7,356 nucleotides of DNA. Source: a bacterium (lineage in GTDB: Bacteria; Spirochaetota; Spirochaetia; JABEVK01). The notes under the pieces were generated by a model. The model did not search any database and was not told the origin of the DNA. It was given only the letters and a program-made list of their open reading frames with translations. The stretch spans positions 1-7,356 of the forward strand of contig JAJXWL010000091.1 in NCBI GenBank assembly GCA_021781625.1, written 5' to 3'. Positions 1 through 5,915 of this stretch are shown piece after piece (position 1 is the first letter of the stretch; every line of letters starts with the position of its first letter). The position numbers and the translations under genes are program-made.

Positions 1-434
1 ATTTTAGCCACAGCATAGGCTTCGTTGGTAACCTCTAAAGGCCCCGTCAGCAGGTATTCTTCTTTTAAAGGTTGCGGGGCCATCTTGGGGTAAATACAGC
101 TTGACCCCAAGTTAATCAGTTTTTTTACCCCATAAACATACGCCGAATGAATTACATTCTGAGCAATTGCCAGGTTTTCATAAATAAAGTCCGCAGGGTA
201 AGTCGAGTTTGCCCCAATCCCCCCCACTTTAGCTGCGGCTAAAATCACCATCTCGGGTTTTTCTTGGGCAAAAAAGTCTTCCACGTCTTTTTGTCGGGTT
301 AAGTCCAGCTCATGATGGGTTCGCGTCACAAGGTTGGTATAGCCTTTGGCCTTTAAACTTTTCATGATGGCCGAACCGACTAAACCTCGGTGTCCGGCTA
401 AGTAAATCTTGGTATTCTTGTCCAAAGTCGTCAT
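1..434 (-). CDS. fcl: GDP-L-fucose synthase, N-terminal part (runs off left edge)
   Basis: Cytoplasmic epimerase/reductase that converts GDP-4-keto-6-deoxymannose to GDP-L-fucose with NADPH; it follows Gmd in the pathway. The window holds 144 complete codons from an ATG at 434-432. The Rossmann nucleotide-binding motif GHRGLVG lies at residues 14-20. GSSCIYP, carrying the catalytic Ser, is at 110-116. The short-chain dehydrogenase Tyr-x3-Lys pair is Y140/K144 in EAYAVAK, right at the window edge. These motifs match the GMER/WcaG family closely. The family is usually a little over 300 residues, so about half the gene lies outside. The start codon is one base beyond the gmd stop, so the two genes are almost certainly cotranscribed and translationally coupled. 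No internal defects are visible. Function is secure; the missing C-terminal half cannot be checked. Confidence 0.96.
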   Translation of the reverse strand, partial: MTTLDKNTKIYLAGHRGLVGSAIMKSLKAKGYTNLVTRTHHELDLTRQKDVEDFFAQEKPEMVILAAAKVGGIGANSTYPADFIYENLAIAQNVIHSAYVYGVKKLINLGSSCIYPKMAPQPLKEEYLLTGPLEVTNEAYAVAK

Positions 435-435
435 C

Positions 436-1551
436 TCATTCAAAGTAGTTATTGGTACGGTAACCGCCCTCTTGTAGGTAGCGGTCCTTGGTCATCAAGT
501 GAAGGTCGCTGGCCATCATGTCGGCAACAAGGCTCTTGAGGTCGTGTTCCGGCACCCAACCCAGCTTTTCTTTGGCTTTCGTAGGGTCACCAATCAACAA
601 GTCAACTTCAGTGGGCCGAAAGTACTTCGGGTCCACCGCCACAACTTCTTGCCCCAGTTTGACCTGGTATTTAGGGTTATGACAGGCTTTCACAACCCCT
701 TTTTCGTTGACCCCTTCACCTTGAAATTCTACCTCAATCCCCGCTTCTGCAAAGGCCAACTTCACAAAGTCTCGGACAGTCGTAGTCACACCTGTGGCAA
801 TAACCCAGTCTTCCGGCTGGTCGGCTTGCAAAATCATCCACATCATGCGTACATAGTCTTTGGCGTGTCCCCAATCGCGCTTACTTTCCAAGTTGCCCAA
901 ATAAAGCTTATTTTGTAAGCCCAAGGCAATCTTAGATGCCGCTCGGGTAATCTTGCGGGTAACAAAGGTTTCCCCGCGAATGGGGCTTTCATGGTTAAAT
1001 AATATGCCGTTGCAGGCAAAAAGATTGTACGCTTCCCGGTAATTTACAGTAATCCAATAGGCGTACATCTTCGCTACGGCATACGGACTTCGGGGGTAAA
1101 ATGGAGTCGTTTCTTTTTGGGGGATCTCTTGAACTTTCCCGTACAGCTCACTCGTCGAAGCCTGATAAATTCGAGTCTTCTTCTCTAGACCCAAAATTCG
1201 AATCGCTTCTAGAAGACGTAAGGTACCCAAACCATCGGCATTTGCCGTGTACTCGGGGGTTTCAAAGCTGACCGCAACATGGCTCATGGCCGCAAGGTTA
1301 TAGATCTCATCGGGTTGGGTTTCTTGGACCAAACGAATTAGGTTAGTACTGTCGGTCAAGTCCCCGTAATGCATTTTGAACTTAACGTCCTTTTCGTGGG
1401 GGTCTTGATACAAATGGTCCACGCGGTCGGTATTAAACAAACTCGCTCGGCGTTTCAAACCATGTACCATATAACCTTTTTTCAGCAAGAATTCTGCCAA
1501 ATAAGCGCCATCTTGGCCTGTAATCCCTGTAATCAGCGCGGTCTTCCCCAT
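436..1551 (-). CDS. gmd: GDP-mannose 4,6-dehydratase
   Basis: Extended short-chain dehydrogenase that turns GDP-D-mannose into GDP-4-keto-6-deoxy-D-mannose, the precursor of GDP-L-fucose and related deoxysugars. The protein has 371 residues, the normal length. The NADP-binding GxxGxxG motif is at residues 9-15 (GITGQDG). The catalytic set is T133, E135, Y157 and K161, found in STSELYG and SPYAVAK. The stretch [16 protein letters not shown] (185-200) and the [16 protein letters not shown] region are also typical of Gmd. The start is supported by an AGGAGA ribosome-binding site 9 nt upstream on the minus strand (about 1560-1566). It is followed immediately by fcl. A promoter or operator probably lies in 1552-1758, which contains an inverted repeat. 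The gene makes activated sugar for a surface polysaccharide, which agrees with the Wzi-like gene upstream on the same strand. Confidence 0.98.
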   Translation of the reverse strand: MGKTALITGITGQDGAYLAEFLLKKGYMVHGLKRRASLFNTDRVDHLYQDPHEKDVKFKMHYGDLTDSTNLIRLVQETQPDEIYNLAAMSHVAVSFETPEYTANADGLGTLRLLEAIRILGLEKKTRIYQASTSELYGKVQEIPQKETTPFYPRSPYAVAKMYAYWITVNYREAYNLFACNGILFNHESPIRGETFVTRKITRAASKIALGLQNKLYLGNLESKRDWGHAKDYVRMMWMILQADQPEDWVIATGVTTTVRDFVKLAFAEAGIEVEFQGEGVNEKGVVKACHNPKYQVKLGQEVVAVDPKYFRPTEVDLLIGDPTKAKEKLGWVPEHDLKSLVADMMASDLHLMTKDRYLQEGGYRTNNYFE

Positions 1552-1758
1552 TATTAACTTTCTCCTGCAAACAAAGACATAACAAATCCTTCCGTTACCC
1601 GGATTCGATTTAAAAAGATTGAATCAACCCTTTTTCGCCGCCGAAACACGCTAAAAAAGGCCTCTTTCGAGTGGTGTTCAAGGATTGAACACTAACCTAG
1701 GCATTACATTTTGTAAATGGCAAAGCGTGATTCATATACTGCAGAAATTCTAATACAT
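1552..1758. other. Intergenic region upstream of gmd
   Basis: This 207-nt stretch separates the decayed HEPN/MNT gene from gmd, both on the minus strand. I see no coding potential. It carries one clear inverted repeat at 1674-1692 and the gmd ribosome-binding site. No convincing sigma70-type -35/-10 pair and no canonical terminator with an adjacent T-run could be assigned on the minus strand, so it is open whether gmd-fcl has its own promoter or is read through from upstream. Confidence 0.6.
1674..1692. promoter_or_regulatory. 8-bp inverted repeat, candidate operator
   Basis: GTGTTCAA, a 3-nt spacer (GGA), then TTGAACAC form a perfect dyad about 120 nt upstream of the gmd start. On the minus strand a run of T comes only 17 or so bases after the dyad, so it is not a canonical intrinsic terminator. 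The symmetric half-sites would suit a dimeric regulator of gmd-fcl. The regulatory role is inference; only the symmetry is seen. Confidence 0.4.
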
Positions 1759-2258
1759 TCAAAGCTGTTCTTCCACACGGATAAGCTCAGACAGCCACCC
1801 GACAAACTTTTCATGGTAAGGGGCAAAGCGTTCAGCAGTTTTTGAACAGTTTTTCTGTACGTAGGCAATCTTTTCAGGATTCAGCCGAGACTTGTACAAA
1901 TTTCTAAAGACGTGCCGAAATCGCCGTAATTCATCAACCTCATCTTGGAATTTTTCATCAAACAGGGCAGGTCTCAGGGCAGGTATCTCTAACTGCATCT
2001 TTTCAAACGCACAATACAAATTGTGAAAGGCGTAAGCAACAGCAATCGAGGCTCGTCTTCAGGAGAAAGTCTCCACCTTTCTTGGAAAACCTCTAATTCC
2101 TTCTGGCATCGTACAATAAAGCCGTAATCCTGCAACAATTCAGCTTTTAATTCAAGAAGTCTGGTCTCGCTTTTTGTCGTTTCCCCTTCAACAGCCAAAT
2201 CCATATCTGAATACCTACAAAAAGCTTCTTCCGATGTGAAGGACGAATTCGAACTCAT
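1759..2258 (-). pseudogene. Decayed HEPN/MNT module: MNT fragment fused to a frameshifted HepT-like gene
   Basis: Two reading frames together spell a broken HepT-like ribonuclease. The first frame (2258 to about 2050) begins with YSDMDLAVEG at residues 16-25, which is the metal-binding motif region of an MNT nucleotidyltransferase rather than of HepT. It then passes into a HepT-type N-terminal helix (RLLELKAELLQDYGF). Near 2049-2054 the frame must change by one base, after SPEDE, to continue as ASIAVAYAFHNLYCAFE. After CAFE (about 2001) the sequence jumps to MQLEIPALRPALF, skipping the roughly 30 residues that, from memory, intact relatives have there. The family motif FRHVFRHxY (R-x4-H-x-Y) reads FRHVFRNLY here, so the catalytic His is Asn (codon 1902-1900). 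The first frame starts by ATGA overlap with the upstream antitoxin gene. Taken together this is a dead or non-catalytic remnant. The family consensus is recalled, not searched. Confidence 0.75.
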
Positions 2259-2581
2259 AGGTTTTCATCCACTTCACGTTCGTATACAACAATGGCCTTG
2301 CGCTGGATATGCTCCTTCAGCTCCTGACTTTCAATGTTATTCTTGTCCACGAGGTCAAACTGATACGGAAGTAAACTTTCTTCATTCAGAAGAAAACTCG
2401 CCTCCCGAATCGTGTCAAAGTCTAGTTTCACCCCTTCCAACGCTAAATCAACATCACTTCCTTGTTTAAAATTACCTTTAGCACGGCTTCCAAAAACCCA
2501 AACTCTTTCAATCTTAGGAAGGTTCTTCAGGACCTGTTCAACCTCTGCACAATCTTGTTCTGACAAACCTGGAATGCTCAT
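2255..2581 (-). CDS. MNT-type nucleotidyltransferase antitoxin (HI0073/MntA-like)
   Basis: Minimal nucleotidyltransferase of 108 residues. In characterised HEPN/MNT pairs such as HepT/MntA of Shewanella the antitoxin transfers AMP to the toxin and silences it; the same role is inferred here. The diagnostic GS-x10-D-x-D motif is intact: G31-S32, then D43 and D45 (in SDVDLALEG). The third acidic residue is probably D76 in YQFDLVD, completing the metal site. The ATG overlaps the toxin stop as ATGA (2581-2578), and its own stop overlaps the ATG of the next, decayed gene in the same way (2258-2255). Both overlaps point to translational coupling. The length and the order (HEPN gene first) fit HI0074/HI0073-type operons. 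Base composition is AT-richer than in the flanking polysaccharide genes, suggesting acquisition as a unit. Confidence 0.9.
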   Translation of the reverse strand: MSIPGLSEQDCAEVEQVLKNLPKIERVWVFGSRAKGNFKQGSDVDLALEGVKLDFDTIREASFLLNEESLLPYQFDLVDKNNIESQELKEHIQRKAIVVYEREVDENL

Positions 2582-2973
2582 TTCTTGGACTCCATGGTGT
2601 GCGCTAAAGACTCAAACAGTTTTATATACTCTTCCTTGATCAGGGCTTCCACTTTTTTTGCCGCGATCTCATCGTAAGTATGAGACGTCAAATTCCTATC
2701 TTCTAACCCTTTAAGCCAACCTCTACCGTTCTCAATTAGACCTTGTTCATAAGCTTTTTTAATAGCCTGTCTGGGACTAGACACCTCAGAGAAGCCTTGG
2801 GTTTCTAAATAGTCTTTGAGAACTTTCCAACCCAGTTCAAAGGTCATCTCAAAATATTGAATCATTCCCGCACGCTGAACTTCATCAGGTGAACTAATGT
2901 TTAAAGCAGTTTGCAAACTTTTCAAAGTTTTTTGAAAATTTTGCAACCTCTGTACCCACCGAATATCTTCCAT
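2578..2973 (-). CDS. HEPN-domain toxin / nucleotidyltransferase-partner protein (HI0074/HepT-like)
   Basis: All-helical protein of 131 residues from the HI0074 (nucleotidyltransferase substrate-binding) family, the partner of the MNT gene it overlaps. The sequence RNLTSHTY at residues 93-100 is an exact R-x4-H-x-Y motif, the RNase active site of HepT-type toxins; its Tyr is the AMP-accepting residue in the Shewanella system. FELGWKVLKDYL (45-56) and the segment around SPRQAIKKAYEQGLI (66-80) are typical of the family. Assigning toxin activity is inference; some HI0074 members are only described as binding partners. A GGGAG ribosome-binding site lies 9 nt before the ATG, and its GGAG can pair with CTCC next to the start codon. 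The gene begins 23 nt after the Wzi-like gene on the same strand, so it may be read from that promoter. GC is 37% in 2701-2760. Confidence 0.88.
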   Translation of the reverse strand: MEDIRWVQRLQNFQKTLKSLQTALNISSPDEVQRAGMIQYFEMTFELGWKVLKDYLETQGFSEVSSPRQAIKKAYEQGLIENGRGWLKGLEDRNLTSHTYDEIAAKKVEALIKEEYIKLFESLAHTMESKK

Positions 2974-2996
2974 GGAGCCTAACTCCCTCTTCTATT

Positions 2997-4568
2997 CTAC
3001 CACAGGTATTGCACCATGAGCTGACAAGTAACGTTGAAAACATTGTTGGTAGGAACTTGGTTACGGTTATAGTCCGTAGCCCACGAGAACAATCCCGAAA
3101 ACACCCAGCTCTTCCAAAGGTAGTCGGTTCGCAGTGCCGTTCGCATCTCGACATCGTTCATGTTTTCGCGGTTCGAAGTTCCTGTGACAGGTAATGTTCC
3201 CAAGTACAACGCCGAAACGTCGTTTGCCCAACGGCGGAACTCAAACCCAAAGTGCCACGAAGGGTAGTACAGGTCTGCATACAAGTACTGAGCCTCTGAG
3301 CCGTTCCCGATGCCACCACCTAGCACCATTCCATCATTCGTATAGCCAGCGCCATAGCTTGACGACCAACCAGAATAAAAATCGTACCCTTGATAATACC
3401 CATTATAATTAATGAGGCTTTCTACCGCTTGCGATAGGATAGTTTCTTCGACGCCGACCCCCAAAATCCCTCGCTCTGGCAAAGTAAAGGTCTTTTTCAT
3501 CCCCAAGGAATAAGCTTGCTCATGATTCGGGTTAATCCAGTACATCGAGATGGGGCTGTAGTCGTTTTTGCCCCATTCCCCATACGTTTCAAACCCAATC
3601 GAGGGGAACTTCAGGTCGTAGGTCAACGAGACGTGTTGATGACTCACTCCCTTACCTAAAGTATTAGAACTATTACCCGGGTCAAATAAAAAGAGTGCCG
3701 TGGCGATTTGCGGGTCCAAGTCATTCCAGTTCGAAATGATGGTTCGTCCCGCCCCTATGGTGAGTTCCGGAAAGAACGACGGCTGGTACCCAACAAATAA
3801 CCCGCCAAAGAACCGGTCCGAAGGCCCGGCATTCGGGTCCCAATAGGGGGACGTGTTCAATTTGCCGTACATCAGCTGGGCTTCAACTTTTCCAGCCGGA
3901 GTGGGCAGGGTGTTGAGGCCCAAACGCAAGTGCGGTATGCCCTCTGCGTTGGCACTTAAGAGCAAGGGGTTAAAGACGGTCGGGCCAAACACGGCATTCT
4001 GATTGCTCGCCGAAAGCACCATCGGCCCCCAATTCAGCCGTACTTCGGTATTCTCTAGCCCGACGTGGGCAAAAGGGTCAGTCCCAAAACGCTGAGGGGT
4101 ATCTATATATTGTCCATCCGCCGACGCCAGGGGCTGAGCGGCGATCCCCGAAGGCTTTAAGGCAAAATCTAGGTTCTGCGAACCCCAGGCTTCTAATCCC
4201 AAACGAGCTGTTAAGTACCCCCAAGCCAAAGTCCCCGAAGCCTTTGACCAGCCGGTAAGGCCTTTACCATGCCAGATTCCCCCCGTATTAAAGGTCGACG
4301 CGTACGCGGTGTTCTCGACCACCCCCGCTTCACTGGTACCCATGGTAAATACCTGCTTTTTAGGGTCGGGGAGTTGCCAGGGCCCTTCATCGTGCAAGGC
4401 CCGTTCATCAATGGTGGTAAAGACCAACTGGGGAGCCTGAGCCAACCCTGCCGTCACCATCCATTGTTGATACCGCCAAAGCGGATCCTCAGGACTGGGG
4501 AGTGTCTGTGACCACAAATTCAGCGTTCCCCACAAAAAACCAAGAGATATTAGAGTTATTTTCTTCAT
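2997..4568 (-). CDS. Wzi-like capsule-assembly outer-membrane beta-barrel protein
   Basis: Predicted outer-membrane barrel of 523 residues. Residues 1-20 are a signal peptide (MKK, a hydrophobic core, LWS before Q21). The rest is rich in alternating aromatic and hydrophobic strands and ends in an aromatic residue (QYLW), as barrel substrates usually do. Regions recognisable from the Wzi capsule-assembly family are IWHGKGLTGW (98-107), the TPQRFGTDPFAHVGLENTEV block (157-176) and PLLLSANAEGIPHLRLGLN (201-219), followed by barrel strands such as FFGGLFVGYQPSFFPELTIG. Wzi of E. coli binds and organises capsule at the cell surface; the same role is inferred here, supported by the nearby GDP-fucose genes. 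The start is backed by TAGGA about 10 nt upstream (4579-4583 on the minus strand). It is transcribed divergently from the peptidase cassette. A role as a general porin is the main alternative. Confidence 0.8.
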   Translation of the reverse strand: MKKITLISLGFLWGTLNLWSQTLPSPEDPLWRYQQWMVTAGLAQAPQLVFTTIDERALHDEGPWQLPDPKKQVFTMGTSEAGVVENTAYASTFNTGGIWHGKGLTGWSKASGTLAWGYLTARLGLEAWGSQNLDFALKPSGIAAQPLASADGQYIDTPQRFGTDPFAHVGLENTEVRLNWGPMVLSASNQNAVFGPTVFNPLLLSANAEGIPHLRLGLNTLPTPAGKVEAQLMYGKLNTSPYWDPNAGPSDRFFGGLFVGYQPSFFPELTIGAGRTIISNWNDLDPQIATALFLFDPGNSSNTLGKGVSHQHVSLTYDLKFPSIGFETYGEWGKNDYSPISMYWINPNHEQAYSLGMKKTFTLPERGILGVGVEETILSQAVESLINYNGYYQGYDFYSGWSSSYGAGYTNDGMVLGGGIGNGSEAQYLYADLYYPSWHFGFEFRRWANDVSALYLGTLPVTGTSNRENMNDVEMRTALRTDYLWKSWVFSGLFSWATDYNRNQVPTNNVFNVTCQLMVQYLW

Positions 4569-4619
4569 TACGAGATTTTCCTACAAATTTTTTTGGAATT
4601 TTGCAAAACTTTTTTGAAG

Positions 4620-4639
4620 CAAAGTGCAAATTCACTTTG
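4620..4639. repeat. Inverted repeat 1 in divergent promoter
   Basis: CAAAGTG, a 6-nt spacer, then CACTTTG: a perfect 7-bp dyad. No T-run follows on either strand, so it is more likely an operator or leader hairpin than a terminator. Its half-site core AGTG is shared with the second dyad 12 nt away. Confidence 0.5.
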
Positions 4640-4651
4640 TTCTTAGGGGTG

Positions 4652-4674
4652 AGCACTCAAAAAAACAGAGTGCT
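4652..4674. repeat. Inverted repeat 2 in divergent promoter
   Basis: AGCACTC, a 9-nt A-rich spacer, then GAGTGCT: a perfect 7-bp dyad ending 46 nt before the first peptidase-like start codon. It could be an operator or a hairpin in the 5' leader of the cassette transcript. No T-run follows, so it is not an intrinsic terminator. Confidence 0.5.
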
Positions 4675-4720
4675 TACCTGGCGTTGCTGGGTTAAAAATC
4701 ACCACGACTAGGAGTAACCT

Positions 4721-5302
4721 ATGTCAAAATACTTTGCTCGCTACTGGAAAGACAGCGCCTACGACGCCTCTTCACCAGAGTCCATGACCGGACTGAAGCG
4801 AAAACTCACCTTCCCCTGGGGAGAGGAAACCCTCGATATGAGCTTCTTTCAAGCTGCCGTATCGTCGGTATCAACCTTGGGAGGCTCGGTAAAACTTTGC
4901 CTCAACGGCAACGAGCTTGTTCCCGAGCACGTCTTACTTGAATGGTTTCTAGACCACGAGAATCTCGAAAGGATGGACTTTATCTACCGTAGCCTTCCCG
5001 CCGACGAAGCCGCTCAGATGAACGCTTTCACCTGGCTGGCGAATGCCGTGCGAGACGTGTTCAACATCCAGGCGGCCATGATCGAAGACCTTACAGTCAA
5101 AGACATGATCGAGTACCTCAAAACCAAGAACGTGCTCCAGATCGAAAGTCAAGACAAGGAATACTTCGCTCTGGTTGGCTATGAAGGAAACGAGGAGGAC
5201 GACGAATGTTTCGTCACCAAAGAAGGTTGGCAACACGATGGCCAATTCGGAATGGATTGTCCAAATCAACTCTCACCCCGTGCCATCGCGTACTGGCTAT
5301 AA
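4721..5302 (+). CDS. C39-like papain-fold protein, catalytically dead paralogue (copy 1)
   Basis: Protein of 193 residues, first of three tandem paralogues. I do not know a named gene for it; the fold is assigned through copy 3, which has the C39-type cysteine peptidase motifs. Aligned with copy 3, the Cys position is S41 (DMSFFQAAV against ETCGPTAAI), the His position is E147 (KEYFALVGY against GHYLALVAY) and the Asp position is E168 (ECFVTKEGW against NEFIYHDSW). All three catalytic residues are therefore replaced while the surrounding framework remains, including EWF at 74-76, the N-terminal YWKDSAYDAS stretch and the C-terminal PRAIAYW. No signal peptide or membrane helix is visible, so the protein is probably cytoplasmic. 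TAGGAG sits 6 nt before the ATG. It opens the five-gene cassette behind the divergent promoter. An intact frame with all catalytic residues lost suggests a retained non-enzymatic role such as binding or inhibition. Confidence 0.75.
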   Translation: MSKYFARYWKDSAYDASSPESMTGLKRKLTFPWGEETLDMSFFQAAVSSVSTLGGSVKLCLNGNELVPEHVLLEWFLDHENLERMDFIYRSLPADEAAQMNAFTWLANAVRDVFNIQAAMIEDLTVKDMIEYLKTKNVLQIESQDKEYFALVGYEGNEEDDECFVTKEGWQHDGQFGMDCPNQLSPRAIAYWL

Positions 5303-5312
5303 CACAAAACTT

Positions 5313-5318
5313 AAGGAG
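5313..5318 (+). promoter_or_regulatory. Ribosome-binding site fixing the start of copy 2
   Basis: AAGGAG is 6 nt upstream of the ATG at 5325. The frame is open further upstream to an ATG at 5175, but that part overlaps copy 1 out of frame and has no homology to the paralogues, so 5325 is the true start. Confidence 0.85.
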
Positions 5319-5324
5319 AAACAC

Positions 5325-5915
5325 ATGAGTATCATTGGAGCAAAACGCTGGGATTCGAACCCCTATTTCGACTGCTACTGGCCAAACTTGGCGGGGCAGA
5401 AAAGAGTCGTCCCTAATCCCTTAGAGGATATCACTATCGACATGAGTGGACCCCAAGCCGCAGTGACGGCCATTGCCGCCACAGGTTTTAATGTCCTTCT
5501 CAAACCCCTGGGAAACTTTATTCCTCGTCCCGAAGGTCTGTACGTGAGCTGGTTTCAAAAGCCCGAACACGCCGAATACTTTGACCATTACTACAAGGTC
5601 ATCGACAAAATCATCATGGACGACTGGTATTCTTTCTTTGCTTCAGAATTCTTTAGCTGTTTTACAACCGAGCTAGATAAACTGAGTGTCAACGAGGTCC
5701 TGAGAAACCTTCGCCACAACAGAGCCCTGCAAGTTCGTTACAAAGGCACCGAGCACGATATCGCGTTGGTAGCCTACGATACCCAAACGAACGAGTTTAT
5801 CCTCAAAGAAGCTGACCAGTTTTCCCCAGTTCCCGAAGACAAGCTCGTCGAGCTGTTCGAACCCAAAGCCTTTGCTTATGGGGCAATCCGTCCCGAAGAA
5901 TTCAGGAGATACTAA
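5325..5915 (+). CDS. C39-like papain-fold protein, probably inactive paralogue (copy 2)
   Basis: Protein of 196 residues, second of the tandem paralogues and in some ways intermediate between the others. At the nucleophile position it has S41 (DMSGPQAAV), keeping the GP that follows Cys in copy 3. The His is kept as H144 (EHDIALVAY). The Asp position is E162 (NEFILKEAD). A Ser-His-Glu set might in principle act as a weak hydrolase, but loss of Cys in this fold normally means loss of activity. Shared framework includes SWF at 75-77, NEFI at 156-159 and PKAFAY at 180-185. Unlike its neighbours it carries about 11 extra residues after the family's normal C-terminal end (IRPEEFRRY). No signal peptide is seen. 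It starts 22 nt after copy 1 with a strong AAGGAG, and its stop codon directly abuts the ATG of copy 3. Confidence 0.75.
   Translation: MSIIGAKRWDSNPYFDCYWPNLAGQKRVVPNPLEDITIDMSGPQAAVTAIAATGFNVLLKPLGNFIPRPEGLYVSWFQKPEHAEYFDHYYKVIDKIIMDDWYSFFASEFFSCFTTELDKLSVNEVLRNLRHNRALQVRYKGTEHDIALVAYDTQTNEFILKEADQFSPVPEDKLVELFEPKAFAYGAIRPEEFRRY

Larger units (their letters stand above)
4569..4720. promoter_or_regulatory. Divergent promoter region with two adjacent inverted repeats
   Basis: These 152 nt lie between the Wzi-like gene (minus) and the peptidase cassette (plus), so they must hold the start signals for at least one and probably both. The region is AT-rich near the Wzi start, with runs of T and the palindrome TTTTGCAAAA. 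No strong sigma70-type hexamer pair could be chosen with confidence on either strand. Two separate inverted repeats are listed on their own. The ribosome-binding site TAGGAG for the first peptidase-like gene is at 4710-4714. Confidence 0.6.

Noticed and set aside
499..918. 139-codon open frame on the plus strand
   Set aside because: It is antisense to gmd, whose full-length protein is unmistakable, and its translation has no recognisable domain.
2920..2946. Resemblance of an AT-rich stretch in the HEPN gene to one near 4588-4606 in the divergent promoter
   Set aside because: The match is mostly T and A runs around TTTTGCAA; low complexity and coding constraint explain it without a shared element.
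4211..4411. 66-codon minus-strand frame inside the Wzi-like gene
   Set aside because: Arg/Gly/Pro-rich shadow of the barrel gene in another frame.
4652..4674. Reading the second promoter dyad as an intrinsic terminator
   Set aside because: Only a 7-bp stem with a 9-nt A-rich loop and no T-run after it on either strand.
4949..5269. 106-codon minus-strand frame
   Set aside because: Antisense to peptidase-like copy 1; no ribosome-binding site or family features.
5175..5324. Upstream extension of peptidase-like copy 2
   Set aside because: It overlaps copy 1 out of frame and does not align with the paralogues; the ATG at 5325 has a strong ribosome-binding site.
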